Of a stretch of DNA of 64,000 nt, positions 27,577 through 37,358 are shown one piece after another (the stretch's first letter is position 1; each line of letters begins with the position of its first letter). Under the pieces are notes generated by a model. That model had not been told where the DNA came from. It did no database searches and was given only the letters and a program-made list of their open reading frames with translations. The position numbers and the translations under genes were made by a program. This DNA comes from Nodularia spumigena CCY9414 (lineage in GTDB: Bacteria; Cyanobacteriota; Cyanobacteriia; Cyanobacteriales; Nostocaceae). Location: positions 4,403,989 through 4,467,988 of the forward strand of contig NZ_CP007203.1 of the NCBI RefSeq assembly GCF_000340565.2, given 5' to 3'.

Positions 27577-28419
27577 ATGCGTAATGTGAGCAGAAATCTT
27601 GATACTAACTTTCAGTATGGATTTTATATTGCTGGAGGAATATTTATCTTATTTTTGGCAATTACGATCCGTCCTTTTGCCATTGTAAATGCTGGTGAAC
27701 GGGGTGTACTCATGCGGTTTGGCAAAGTGCAGGAGCAAGTTTTAGGCGAAGGTCTACATCCAATTATGCCAATTGTCACATCAGTTAAAAGGCTAAATGT
27801 TCGCGTTCAAAAAAATACTTTTAAATCTGATGCAGCTTCCAAAGACCTGCAAACAATCACGACAGAATTGGCGGTAAACTGGCACATTGATCCGCTAAGA
27901 GTAAATAAAATTTTTCAACAAGTTGGAGATGAAAATCTAATTATTGATGGAATTATTACCCCAGCAGTTTCCGAAGTTTTGAAAGCAGCTACTGCTAAAA
28001 AAACTGCCGAAGAAGTGATTACGAAAAGAACGGAATTAAAGGAAGAAATTGATAATCATCTCAAAAACCGTTTAGAAAGTTACGGTATTATTATAGATGA
28101 TGTTTCTTTAGTGAATTTTTCCTTTTCTCCAGAGTTTAGTAGAGCAATTGAATCGAAACAAATAGCTGAACAAGAGGCTAAACAAGCAGAGTTTATTGCT
28201 CAGAAAGCGACTCAAGAAGCCCAAGCAGATATCAACCGCGCCAAAGGACAAGCGGAAGCACAAAGATTACAAAGGCTAACTTTAACGCCAGATTTATTAC
28301 AAAAGCAAGCGATAGAAAAATGGGATGGCCGTTTTCCCACAGTGATGAGTGGTAACGGTGCGTTGCCTTTAATTAACATTAATCCTAGTAGTTTAGCAAG
28401 TGGAAATCAGCAACAATAA
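27577..28419 (+). CDS. SPFH/prohibitin-family membrane protein
   Basis: A 280-residue protein. One transmembrane segment (YGFYIAGGIFILFLAITIRP, about residues 15-34) is followed by an SPFH/band-7 domain (NAGERGVLMRFGKVQEQVLG, EGLHPIMPIV, TTELAVNWHIDP) and a coiled-coil region rich in Gln, Ala and Glu (EQEAKQAEFIAQKATQEAQA). Prohibitin-like proteins form ring scaffolds that modulate membrane proteases such as FtsH. AAGGAG lies 6 bp before the ATG. It is monocistronic here. Confidence 0.9.
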   Translation: MRNVSRNLDTNFQYGFYIAGGIFILFLAITIRPFAIVNAGERGVLMRFGKVQEQVLGEGLHPIMPIVTSVKRLNVRVQKNTFKSDAASKDLQTITTELAVNWHIDPLRVNKIFQQVGDENLIIDGIITPAVSEVLKAATAKKTAEEVITKRTELKEEIDNHLKNRLESYGIIIDDVSLVNFSFSPEFSRAIESKQIAEQEAKQAEFIAQKATQEAQADINRAKGQAEAQRLQRLTLTPDLLQKQAIEKWDGRFPTVMSGNGALPLININPSSLASGNQQQ

Positions 28420-28554
28420 TTTTTAGCGATCGCCTCCAGGAACTAAAGTACGATCAGATTACATCAGATACCGAAATTTTAGTTAGTGGAGATGCGATGG
28501 CGCTCCGCGCCCACCGGAGGCGATCGCCATAATATTTGAGAAAAAATGTGATAT

Positions 28555-28666
28555 AACAATATATCATGACCGTTTATTTCCAGAATTAATATCTAACTTC
28601 TTTCTAGAATTTGAAGATTTACGCAATTGGTTGGATAATATAGCGATTCGCACCTCAATGAGGTAA
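28555..28666 (+). pseudogene. Possible remnant of a DUF4351-type protein
   Basis: The frame reads YHDRLFPELISNFFLEF before diverging into EDLRNWLDNIAIRTSMR and a stop. The first part resembles the N-terminal DHDRLFKELISTFF-like motif of cyanobacterial DUF4351/PD-(D/E)XK proteins as I remember it. It has no start codon or ribosome-binding site. The match is short, so this is tentative. Confidence 0.3.
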
Positions 28667-28708
28667 ACCAAGAATTATTCGACCACAGATAATTCTTGTA
28701 GTAGCAAT

Positions 28709-30007
28709 TCAGGTGAAAATCGGTATATTTGATTTTCTGACTCTAGGCTCTATAGTATGAGGATTCACTTCAAAGTATTTAGCCGCTTGCGTCATACTAA
28801 GACTTAGTAAACTATCATCCCCTAAATGTTTTATCGTTGTGGGTTTATCTAACTTTATATCTAAAGATTTAATGATTTCTAAAGCGACAGCTTTAGCTAA
28901 TAAAGGAGGAACAGAATTTCCTATTTGTCGAAATCCATGCCATTTTGTGACATGAAACCTAAACCAATCTGGATAAGAATGTAAACGTGCTGCTTCCCGC
29001 ACCGTTATACATCTGGGGATAAACGGATGAATTGGTCTAGGGGAAGTAAAAGCACCTTGATTACTAGGAGTTCCGGCTCTGAGGGTATTACAAATTCCTT
29101 GAGGATCAAGCTTATGGAAACGGCTAATTTTTTCGGTTTTACCATAAGGTGTAGCTGCAAATCTGGTGACTGTTTCTAAATTATGCTGTGTTCTTAAACT
29201 GGATGTCAGGATTCTAGAGTCATACTGACGCTGATATGAATAGTCATTATTTGTAGAACCTAGCCCACGCAGTAGGCGACCATAATTACTGGGCTTACCA
29301 AAATCTGTAACTACCCAATCACGTTGATATAATTCGCTATATTTTTCTATTTCGGGTAAGTCTTGAAGTGCTTCCCACACTGTCGGACTTAAGTTTAATT
29401 CATGAGGTAATCCTGATTTCTTTGGTTTCGCTCGTTGAGTAATTGCTTCTGGATAATTTGGTAATTCTAAGTCATTACGACAACCCAGAATAAATAATCT
29501 TTCCCGATTTTGTGGTACTCCAAAATGAGCAGCATTTAAAACTTGATATTTTTGGCGGACTTTGTAACCATTGCTGGCAAATTTATTAATGATTTCTGCA
29601 ATAAATGCTTGATGATTTCCAGCCGTCATTCCTTTGACGTTTTCAATTACAAAAAACTTGGGGCTGAGTTCTAATACTAATCTAATATAATGAAATACTA
29701 AAGAATTTCTAGGGTCTTCAAAAGAACGTTTCCCTATTAATGAAAACCCCTGACAGGGGGGACCACCAAACACTACATCAATTTCGCGATCGCCAATTGA
29801 TGAACTTTGTCTAATCTCTTGACTGGTAGTTTCTTCAACAGGCTTACACAAAACACGCCAAAAAGGAAAATTAAACTCGTGTGTTGCACAGTGTATGGGG
29901 TCTATTTCTACAGATGCAAGTACATCAAAACCAGCTTGTTCAAATCCGAGGGTCATCCCACCAGCACCAGCAAATAAATCAACTGCAATCGGCCGTTTTT
30001 TTCTCAT
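28709..30007 (-). CDS. DNA (cytosine-5) methyltransferase, no adjacent restriction gene
   Basis: A 432-residue m5C methyltransferase with the motifs in order: I (DLFAGAGGMTLGFEQAGF, residues 10-27), IV (GGPPCQGFS, catalytic C85), VI (IENVKG, 121-126), VIII (VPQNRERLFILG, from 164) and X (QIGNSVPPLLAKAVALEI). A C-terminal extension after motif X contains SMTQAAKYFEVNPHTIEPRV, which looks like a small helix-turn-helix. No restriction endonuclease gene is adjacent, so it appears solitary. Anabaena carries solitary methyltransferases of this kind, one of which recognises CGATCG inside HIP1. Whether this is that enzyme cannot be read from the sequence. Confidence 0.9.
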   Translation of the reverse strand: MRKKRPIAVDLFAGAGGMTLGFEQAGFDVLASVEIDPIHCATHEFNFPFWRVLCKPVEETTSQEIRQSSSIGDREIDVVFGGPPCQGFSLIGKRSFEDPRNSLVFHYIRLVLELSPKFFVIENVKGMTAGNHQAFIAEIINKFASNGYKVRQKYQVLNAAHFGVPQNRERLFILGCRNDLELPNYPEAITQRAKPKKSGLPHELNLSPTVWEALQDLPEIEKYSELYQRDWVVTDFGKPSNYGRLLRGLGSTNNDYSYQRQYDSRILTSSLRTQHNLETVTRFAATPYGKTEKISRFHKLDPQGICNTLRAGTPSNQGAFTSPRPIHPFIPRCITVREAARLHSYPDWFRFHVTKWHGFRQIGNSVPPLLAKAVALEIIKSLDIKLDKPTTIKHLGDDSLLSLSMTQAAKYFEVNPHTIEPRVRKSNIPIFT

Positions 30008-30025
30008 CTACCTGACCATCTTTCT

Positions 30026-30082
<57 letters not shown>

Positions 30083-30092
<10 letters not shown>

Positions 30093-31252
30093 ACTTCTGG
30101 TAGCATTTGCAAAATTTCTTGAGCAACGCGATCGCATACTCCCACTTCGCCCAAAAGCTGCCGCATTTCGGCATAATCTGCCAAAGTTTGCGCTCTAAGT
30201 TCAGAATTTAGCAGTAATTCCATCGATGCTTGAATAATATTCTCTGCTGTAGCTTGCTCTTGTAATAACTCTGGTATAATTTCCCTCATTACCACTAAAT
30301 TAGGTGGCGAAGCAAAAACTATCGACCCTTTGAGAATTTTACGCGCAATCCAAACCGTAATGGGATTGAGGCGGTAAACCACAACTTGCGGCACATTTAA
30401 TAAAGCCAGTTCCAGATTGACTGTACCAGATTTACTGATAGCAAAATCAGCTGCGGCAAAAACTTCTTTTTGTTGACCAGATAAAACTGTCGCCCGCAAA
30501 CCATAACTTTGAATTGCGGCTTCGATTGGTTCTCTGTAAGCTTCTAACGACAGGGGAATCCAAAAATGAACTTCTGGTAATTTAGCTTGAATCGTTTGAG
30601 CAGCTGCAAAAATCACCGGTAAAAGATATTTTAGTTCTTGACGACGAGAAGCGGGAAGTAGTGCGATCGCCTTTTGTTCTGGTGGAATTTGCAATTTTGC
30701 GCGGGCTACTGAGCGACTGGGTGCGTCTTGCATCCGGTCAACAAGGGGATGACCGACCCAGCTAACTTCTGCGCCGTTCTCGCGAAAATAACGGGCTTCT
30801 TCGGGAAAAATAGCCAAGAGTTTATCTGTAAAACCGACAATTCGGGATGTATTACGCAAACCCATTGACCAAGCCCACTCTTGGGGAGCGATGTAATAAA
30901 CCACTGGTACTTGTGGTAAATGCTTTTGCATATAAGTACCAATACCGAGATTTGGCCCCATATAATCAATTAGTACCACTAAATCAGGGGGATTTTCTTT
31001 AAGAAAGGCGATCGCTCGCCGTTGTACCTGAAGAGTCGGGAAAACATAAGGCAAAGACTCTATCAAACCCATCGAGCCAATACCACTGGTTTTACCCAAA
31101 ATAGTAGCTCCGGCTGCTGCCATTTTTTCCCCACCCAGCGCCACAATTTCTAATTGCAAATTAGCCGCAGCAGCTCGACGCTGGATAGCTGTAATCAGCA
31201 ATGAACCTTGCAAATCGCCAGATACCTCGCCAGTGCTGATAAATATCCGCAT
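30083..31252 (-). CDS. lpxB: Lipid-A-disaccharide synthase
   Basis: A 389-residue GT19-family glycosyltransferase that joins UDP-2,3-diacylglucosamine and lipid X to make the lipid A disaccharide. It starts RIFISTGEVSGDLQGSLLI. ALGGEKMAAAGA, YYIAPQEWAWS, WVGHPLVDRM, LLPASRRQELKYLLP and ISKSGTVNLELALLNVPQVV are the family signatures. It is the last gene of bamA-lpxC-fabZ-lpxA-lpxB. The final residues (EVGE and stop) are encoded by the flanking tandem repeat. Confidence 0.96.
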
Positions 31253-31287
31253 TTGATATTACTAAAAACTAAGATTTAACAACTTCT

Positions 31288-31317
31288 TGTAGAGACGCGA
31301 TTCATCGCGTCTTTACA
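31288..31317. repeat. 30-bp dispersed palindrome, copy 2
   Basis: tgtagagacgcgattcatcg plus cgtctttaca is a near-perfect inverted repeat between lpxB and lpxA, of the same family as 8699, 32171, 42443 and 48691. Confidence 0.8.
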
Positions 31318-31325
31318 CAGATAAT

Positions 31326-32144
31326 TTAAGACTCATCACTTGCGTCTGATTTTTTCCTTCCTGGAATTAAACCACGTCTTCCAGACATTTGAGAAAGGCG
31401 CAAAAAACGACGCAGGTATTGCAATTGTTCAGTTTCGCCCAGCTGTTCCAGCTGTTCCAAAGCCTCCTTAAAACTTAAGCCAGAGCGATAAAGAATCCGA
31501 AACGCTTTTTTAAGAACTTGCAAGTCGCTTGAACTCATCCCAGAACGTTTCAGTCCGACTAAATTCAGAGTTCTGACTCGTGCTGGATTTCCCTCCACCA
31601 ACATATAAGGAGGAACATCCCGGTCAATACGTGCCATACCCCCGACCATTGCGTGTTGACCAATGCGTACAAATTGATGCACACCTAAAACTCCACCCAG
31701 CCTAGCGCGTGACTCTATGTGGACATGACCAGCCAATGCTACGGAGTTAGGAATGATGACATTATCTTCAATTATGCAATTATGAGCTACGTGTACATAA
31801 GCCATTAAAAGGTTATTATTGCCAATCACCGTAGCTTCACCAGCACCAGTCGCACGGTTAATAGTGACATACTCACGAATCAAATTATTGTCACCAATTT
31901 TGACCCAAGTTGGTTCTCCCACAAACTTGAGATCCTGGGGTTCCATACCGATAGCAGCGCCTGGAAAAATTTGATTTCGCGTCCCAATCTCACAAGGCCC
32001 TTCTAGCACGACATGAGCGCCAATAATTGTTTCCATGCCAACTTTGACATGAGGTCCAATCACAGCATAGGCACCGACTTGCACTGTTGGGTGGAGTTCC
32101 GATTTAGGATGAACTACAGCAGTTGGATGAATAAGCGTCTTCAA
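31326..32144 (-). CDS. lpxA: UDP-N-acetylglucosamine O-acyltransferase
   Basis: A 272-residue enzyme catalysing the first step of lipid A synthesis, 3-O-acylation of UDP-GlcNAc. It is a left-handed beta-helix of hexapeptide repeats (IHPTAVVHPKSELHPTVQVG onward). The catalytic histidine lies in LLMAYVHVAHNC. The C-terminal helical domain includes GLKRSGMSSSDLQVLKKAFR. It lies between fabZ and lpxB, with a 30-bp palindrome on each side. Confidence 0.96.
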   Translation of the reverse strand: MKTLIHPTAVVHPKSELHPTVQVGAYAVIGPHVKVGMETIIGAHVVLEGPCEIGTRNQIFPGAAIGMEPQDLKFVGEPTWVKIGDNNLIREYVTINRATGAGEATVIGNNNLLMAYVHVAHNCIIEDNVIIPNSVALAGHVHIESRARLGGVLGVHQFVRIGQHAMVGGMARIDRDVPPYMLVEGNPARVRTLNLVGLKRSGMSSSDLQVLKKAFRILYRSGLSFKEALEQLEQLGETEQLQYLRRFLRLSQMSGRRGLIPGRKKSDASDES

Positions 32145-32170
32145 GGGTGAATCTCCATAACTTTTTTAAG

Positions 32171-32200
32171 TGTAGAGACGCGATTAAACGTGTCTCTACA
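32171..32200. repeat. 30-bp dispersed palindrome, copy 3
   Basis: tgtagagacgcgattaaacg plus tgtctctaca is an inverted repeat in the 220-bp gap between lpxA and fabZ, of the same family as the other four copies. Confidence 0.8.
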
Positions 32201-32363
32201 ATCAGTAGCCGAAAGTGTCGAGTCAAGCAAGTTATGTGTGAGGGCGACGAAAATCTAGAAATTATCAAATGCTATTGTGGATTCTTTTTTACTGCTATTC
32301 TTATTTATTGAGGTCTAAGTTAAGAGTAAATTACGGCTTTACCCACTAGCACAAAGCAAATTT

Positions 32364-32873
32364 TTACTTAATGAGAGAAAACATTAATTCGCCTTCAGCA
32401 GCCAGTTGTCCGTCAACCTCAGCACGGGCTTGCATTTTACTGAAACGACGTTGCTTTATCCACAACAGTTCCACTGTCATCACTAGCTGATCTCCGGGAA
32501 CGACTTGGCGGCGGAAGCGCACTTTATCGATACCAGCAAAAACGAATAGTCCATCCTCCAACCCAGGTAATTGCTTCAAAATAATGCCTCCTACCTGTGC
32601 CATCGCCTCAACAATTAGCACTCCAGGCATCAGTGGTTGTTCTGGGAAATGTCCGGTAAACTGGGGTTCGTTGACCGTGATGTTTTTCACACCTACAGCC
32701 AATTTTCCTGGCACATAGTCAATGATTTTATCTACAAGTAAAAATGGGTAACGGTGCGGGAGCAACTTCTGAATTTCTACAGATGAAAATGTGGTTTTAA
32801 TTTCAGTAGTCTGTTCTTCAGTAGATGTAGGTTCAGTTGTATCGGGACTATTCACTTCAGTGACGATTGCCAT
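32364..32873 (-). CDS. fabZ: 3-hydroxyacyl-ACP dehydratase
   Basis: A 169-residue hot-dog-fold enzyme of fatty acid elongation, starting at ATG 32873 ([15 protein letters not shown]). The frame can be extended 11 codons to a TTG, which I reject. The core is [20 protein letters not shown]; the catalytic His is in [20 protein letters not shown] and the Glu is in that same segment. It supplies hydroxyacyl chains used by its lpx neighbours. The N-terminal 25 residues are Thr/Glu-rich and variable. Confidence 0.95.
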   Translation of the reverse strand: MAIVTEVNSPDTTEPTSTEEQTTEIKTTFSSVEIQKLLPHRYPFLLVDKIIDYVPGKLAVGVKNITVNEPQFTGHFPEQPLMPGVLIVEAMAQVGGIILKQLPGLEDGLFVFAGIDKVRFRRQVVPGDQLVMTVELLWIKQRRFSKMQARAEVDGQLAAEGELMFSLIK

Positions 32874-32942
32874 TAGCTGTATGTTGCTTTTTAATTGATA
32901 AATCAAGTAGGCAGGTGTTAAAACCTGTAAACAATGGAAATT

Positions 32943-33785
32943 TTAGACTTTAGCCAATTGCAATTCCCAAATTTTCCGCGCCAGTTGAATGTGTAAATTG
33001 TGGCTGGCTTTATATGCTAAAAAATGAGCTTGCGGAAAAGTTCCCAATAAACTCAAATCTCCTACTAAATCTAATATTTTATGACGAACTGGTTCATTTT
33101 CAAATCTTAATGGTGGATTTACCAAACCTTCAGATCCAAAAACCAGGGCATTATCCAAGCTACCACCTTTAATTAACCCGGTTTTTTGTAAATGTTCAAT
33201 TTGATGCAGTAAACCAAAAGTACGAGCCGGAGCAATTTCCTGGGCAAAACTGCCACTCAGTGACCAACTGTGCCATTGATTACCAATAGCCGATAGTGCA
33301 AAATCAATTTCGTAACTAAAACGAGTTGTTGATGCGGGGAGGGCGCAAGCAAAAGCATCATTTTCATAGATCCAGATTGGTTCTTTCACCACCCAAGGAA
33401 CTGGGTTGCTAATGGGTTGTGATACCAAGCCAACTTGAGCAATACTTTCTGTCCAAACCCTTGCAGAACCGTCTAATAGTGGTACTTCTGAACCATCAAT
33501 TTCAATGCGGGCGTTATCCACCGACATTCCCGCAAGGGCGGCTAATAAATGCTCTACTGTGCGAATACAGGCTTCACCCTTACCCAATTGAGTGGAGAGA
33601 AGAGTTTGATTGACGGCTGCAACTTGGGCGGGAATGATTGGTAAATCTGGTAAATCGACCCGCACAAAATAGCGTCCAGTATCTGGTTCAGAGGGTAATA
33701 TCCGTACATTGGTAATGACACCACTATGCAGTCCCACTCCAGCTTGGGTGATTTCCCCGGCTATGGTGTGCTGTTGCATGAGCAA
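32943..33785 (-). CDS. lpxC: UDP-3-O-acyl-N-acetylglucosamine deacetylase
   Basis: A 280-residue zinc enzyme and the committed step of lipid A synthesis. Zinc ligands lie in [17 protein letters not shown] (His) and in [18 protein letters not shown] (HKxxD). The catalytic His is in the C-terminal AYKASH. The substrate-tunnel segment [20 protein letters not shown] is present. It is 70 bp upstream of fabZ. The length is shorter than E. coli LpxC (305), mainly at the C-terminus. Confidence 0.95.
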   Translation of the reverse strand: MLMQQHTIAGEITQAGVGLHSGVITNVRILPSEPDTGRYFVRVDLPDLPIIPAQVAAVNQTLLSTQLGKGEACIRTVEHLLAALAGMSVDNARIEIDGSEVPLLDGSARVWTESIAQVGLVSQPISNPVPWVVKEPIWIYENDAFACALPASTTRFSYEIDFALSAIGNQWHSWSLSGSFAQEIAPARTFGLLHQIEHLQKTGLIKGGSLDNALVFGSEGLVNPPLRFENEPVRHKILDLVGDLSLLGTFPQAHFLAYKASHNLHIQLARKIWELQLAKV

Positions 33786-33898
33786 AAAATTAATATATTT
33801 TGATTTGTATAATTCATCTGAGGTTTCGCCAAAGACCCTTTATGGAAACAGTATTCAGGCAAATGTGACAATTAGCAAGTGGCTAGCACCCCTTTGGG

Positions 33899-33982
33899 GA
33901 AGTCAAAAATCAAAAGTCAGAAGTCAAAAGTTCAATCACTAATGACTAATGACCAATGACCAATGACTAATGACCAATGACT
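33899..33982. repeat. Short tandem repeats between lpxC and bamA
   Basis: agtcaaa-type units are followed by five or more atgacYaatgacc heptamers. The tract fills the gap up to the bamA stop codon and is of the same style as those in the ribosomal cluster. Confidence 0.7.
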
Positions 33983-33984
33983 AC

Positions 33985-36255
33985 TTAAAATCTTTCCCCA
34001 ATGCCAAAATTGATGCGACTATCGCCGTCATCGTTAATACCGTAGTCAATACGAATGGGGCCTAGTGGGGATTGTACACGCACACCGAGTCCATAGCCGT
34101 AACCACTACCGTTTTTGTTGAGGACTTCAGCCGGTCTAGTTGTAGTTCCTAAATCACTACCAACATCAAAAAACAGTGCGCCACTGACTACGGAGAAAAC
34201 AGGGAAGCGATACTCAACAGATGCTTGGACATAACTGCGTCCACTAGTTAAAGCTCCTTCTTCATAACCTCTAACAGAGTTGCTACCGCCAAGGGTAAAA
34301 GCTTCATAGGGAGGTAAGTCACCCAGAATTGTACCCCCTTGCAGGTTAAAAGCGAGGGTTTGTGGCCCTGGGGCGAAGCTAGTCAAACTCACGGGTAAGT
34401 ATTGGCTATAGTTACCTCGTAATCTAGTGAGCAAAATGCTACCTAGTCCTACTGGTACAGACTGATCGACCCCAAAGCGCAGGAAGGAACCATTGGTTGG
34501 TTGTAAGGGGTTATTACGGAGGTCGCGTTGTGCGCCTAGTTGTAATAGCACCAAATCATCTTCACCTTCTCCTGAGAAGCTCAGGGGAACTGTTTCTCCG
34601 GCGATTCCATCCTGGAACACAGCTCCTTCTGGTCGGACATTACCATCGGCATCACGGGTAGAAACTCGTTGATACTGCAATCCGGCTGAAGCAGTCCATT
34701 CTGATCTCTCGTAGGGGTTGGGAGATAATGGTCGGTTAAAGGTAACACCACCACCTAGTCGGAGAACACGAGGGCTATCGCCTTCGTTATCTGTTGCGTC
34801 TGGTTCAAATGTCCTAATATCACCGTCTTGTCCATCAAAAATCAATGAAATGGAACTGCGGCGAAACAGGTTGGCTGTATAAGAAGTTCTGTAGGGGTCA
34901 CCTGCAATCCAGGGGTCTGTAAACCGGAGGTCAAACAGCAGTTCCCGTTGTCCCACCTGTACTTCGGCTCCCAGGTTTTGGTTTCTGCCTGCGAGGTTTT
35001 GCTGCTGATAACTTACAGTACCAAATAATCCACTGGCAGAACTAAACCCGGCTCCTGCTGCAATGGAACCAGTGCTACGTTCGGCTACATTCACCACGAC
35101 ATCGACTTTAGTCGGGTCAGTACCAGGGTCAAGGGAGACATTGACATCTTCAAATAGCCCTAGTCCAAATACTCTCTGTAGGTCTTTTTGTACTGTGTCG
35201 CGGTTAAATACATCTCCTGGACTTAACTCTAATTCTCGCGTAATGATATATTCCTGTGTCCGACCCGCAATGGGTTCTCCTTTCTCGTCTGTTTCCCGAC
35301 CTTCGCGATCGCGGAACCGGACTTTAATATTTTCTACTACCCCTTCGGCTACTTGCAGAGTAACAACACCGTTTTCGGATATCTGTGGCGAGCCAATGAC
35401 GTTGGCGAGTACGTAACCTTTTTCTTGATACTTCTGGGTTAACTGCTTAATATTTTCTTGCAATTCCCGCAGGTTCAGGACTTGACCATATTGCTCACTA
35501 AAGACTTCATCCACAGTGCTAGGAGGCAGTACAGAGGGAACATCAGTTCCCGGATTGGCTTGCACTTCTACCTTACTCAAGACAGGGTTGGCTTGGACGA
35601 CAAAGCTCACTCGCACACCCAACGGCGTATCTTCTGGCACTGCCTGAACGTTGGCGAAGAAGCCAGTACCAAAGATGGCGTTAATATCTTCTTGCAGCTG
35701 AGAGCGGGTTGTTGTCCGACCGGGTTGAGTTCCAATTACTCGGAAAACTTGGTTTTCCAGTTCCGGTGTTAGTTCTCCTGTCTCAGGTCTAACAACTACT
35801 TCTGATACCAGGACGCGAGGTTCTTCAGCATTTGGGGTGGCGTTGGGAGTATTGGAATTTTCCAGGTTTGGAGTAGTTTCAGGGGTTGGTGAGGGTACCG
35901 CCTGGCCAATTACTGGGGGTGCAATTTTTGCCACAGAATTAGGCTGTTGGATGAGCAAATTTGCCGTTGTCTCAGAGGTTTGAGCAACTTCGGGTGTTGT
36001 CAAGGTCGGAATTATGACCTCTGATTTAGTCTTCTGAACTGATTTAGCTGAGAAAACTGGGACAACAGACTGATTTTCTGTGGAGTTGGAGTGAAAGTTT
36101 AGAATTTCACTTGCTGGAACTGCTTGATTAATCTCAGGTGTGAAAACCTCTGCTGTTTGTTTTGAACTATTAATGGTTTGGGCATTTGCGCTGGGGGAGC
36201 CGCCTAATGGCGTTGCAATTGCTACCATTGCCACCCATACGGGAGATAAACGCAT
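33985..36255 (-). CDS. bamA: Outer membrane assembly protein BamA/Omp85
   Basis: A 756-residue protein from ATG 36255, which has AGAGGA upstream. A TTG start 45 bp further out seems unlikely. The signal peptide (RLSPVWVAMVAIATPLG to SANA) is followed by a Pro/Thr/Asn-rich linker of about 110 residues. Three POTRA domains follow, including VIGTQPGRTTTRSQLQEDIN and YIITRELELSPGDVFNRDTV. The Omp85 beta-barrel ends FGIGERF and contains the VRGY motif (LGGSNSVRGYEEG). It inserts beta-barrel proteins into the outer membrane. It heads the lpx gene set, an arrangement known in Nostoc. Confidence 0.95.
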   Translation of the reverse strand: MRLSPVWVAMVAIATPLGGSPSANAQTINSSKQTAEVFTPEINQAVPASEILNFHSNSTENQSVVPVFSAKSVQKTKSEVIIPTLTTPEVAQTSETTANLLIQQPNSVAKIAPPVIGQAVPSPTPETTPNLENSNTPNATPNAEEPRVLVSEVVVRPETGELTPELENQVFRVIGTQPGRTTTRSQLQEDINAIFGTGFFANVQAVPEDTPLGVRVSFVVQANPVLSKVEVQANPGTDVPSVLPPSTVDEVFSEQYGQVLNLRELQENIKQLTQKYQEKGYVLANVIGSPQISENGVVTLQVAEGVVENIKVRFRDREGRETDEKGEPIAGRTQEYIITRELELSPGDVFNRDTVQKDLQRVFGLGLFEDVNVSLDPGTDPTKVDVVVNVAERSTGSIAAGAGFSSASGLFGTVSYQQQNLAGRNQNLGAEVQVGQRELLFDLRFTDPWIAGDPYRTSYTANLFRRSSISLIFDGQDGDIRTFEPDATDNEGDSPRVLRLGGGVTFNRPLSPNPYERSEWTASAGLQYQRVSTRDADGNVRPEGAVFQDGIAGETVPLSFSGEGEDDLVLLQLGAQRDLRNNPLQPTNGSFLRFGVDQSVPVGLGSILLTRLRGNYSQYLPVSLTSFAPGPQTLAFNLQGGTILGDLPPYEAFTLGGSNSVRGYEEGALTSGRSYVQASVEYRFPVFSVVSGALFFDVGSDLGTTTRPAEVLNKNGSGYGYGLGVRVQSPLGPIRIDYGINDDGDSRINFGIGERF

Positions 36256-36416
36256 TTTATTTAAATTCCTCTTCACATCCACACACCATTCCCTTGACAA
36301 TCAGGCTCTTATGCAAAGGATATCAGGTCACAAGAAAGTTCTTTGCTATTGCCTATTTACTGTATAAGTCACAAGTATCAGTAAAAAACCATTTGTTCTG
36401 AGTGGTTTTGACAAAT

Positions 36417-37154
36417 TTAAGTTTTACTTTCTACTGCTTGTAGGACTCGTTGTAAGACCTCCTGGTAAGCATTCTCTACATTCCCCAAGTCACGGCGGAA
36501 GCGGTCTTTATCCATTACTCTCAGGTTAGGGTCTGCTTCGGCTGTGTCCCACAAACGGCAAGTATCAGGGCTAATTTCATCTGCTAAGAGTATCTGCTGT
36601 TGTGAGTCCAAGCCAAATTCTAGTTTGAAGTCTACTAGGGTAATGCCACACTGCTGCCAAAAGCCACGGAGAAACTCGTTGACCTGCAATGCTAGATTGT
36701 GAATTGTATCTACTTGTTCCGGTGTTGCTAGTTCTAGCAGAAATAGGCGATCGCGTGTTAACAGTGGATCTCCTAATTGGTCGTTTTTATAATAAAACTC
36801 TACCAAAGGTTGTTTCAGCACTGTACCTACTGGTAATCCTGTTTGCACAGACAGACTACCAGCCGCAATATTTCTGATAACTACTTCTATTGGCACAATC
36901 TTTACAGCCTTAACTCGCATTTGATGCGGATTAGGGCTATCAATATAGTGGGTTTTTATACCATATATTTCCAATTGCTGAAATAGCTGGCTAGAAATAG
37001 TACAATTAATTTTTCCCTTGTCAATAATACTGCCACGTTTTTGGGCATTAAAAGCAGTGGCATCGTCTTTAAAATCAGCCAACAAGACTTCTGGATTGTC
37101 TGTTGCATAAAGAATTTTAGCTTTGCCTTCGTATAACTGAGAGTAAACAGACAT
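36417..37154 (-). CDS. purC: SAICAR synthetase
   Basis: A 245-residue enzyme of purine synthesis that ligates aspartate to CAIR using ATP. Conserved parts are LYEGKAKILYATDNPEVLLA, DKGKINCTISSQLF, VVIRNIAAGSLS and LADEISPDTCRLWD. It lies about 160 bp upstream of bamA on the same strand, so it may be transcribed separately. Confidence 0.96.
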   Translation of the reverse strand: MSVYSQLYEGKAKILYATDNPEVLLADFKDDATAFNAQKRGSIIDKGKINCTISSQLFQQLEIYGIKTHYIDSPNPHQMRVKAVKIVPIEVVIRNIAAGSLSVQTGLPVGTVLKQPLVEFYYKNDQLGDPLLTRDRLFLLELATPEQVDTIHNLALQVNEFLRGFWQQCGITLVDFKLEFGLDSQQQILLADEISPDTCRLWDTAEADPNLRVMDKDRFRRDLGNVENAYQEVLQRVLQAVESKT

Positions 37155-37284
37155 AATATAAGGTAAAGTTTTAGGCAGTGGGCAGCTTTCGCCCTTTCAG
37201 GCTTAACTATTTTATCTTTAGTTATTCCAGATCCGCTATTGGTGGTGAGTTTGCTATGGTTTGTTGGCTGATATCAAACACCTA

Positions 37285-37348
37285 TGCCCTCAAAGGATGA
37301 GGGCAGGGGGTAGGGAGCAATTATCTAACAAAATCGCGTTGCTCCCTA
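37285..37348. terminator. Two hairpins downstream of the carotenoid oxygenase gene
   Basis: tgccctc-aaaggat-gagggca (37285-37305) and tagggagcaa...ttgctcccta (37311-37348, 10-bp stem) lie between purC and the oxygenase stop. Neither has a strong T-tract, so they could be terminators or just processing and stability structures. Confidence 0.4.
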
Positions 37349-37358
37349 GTGAAGTTAG

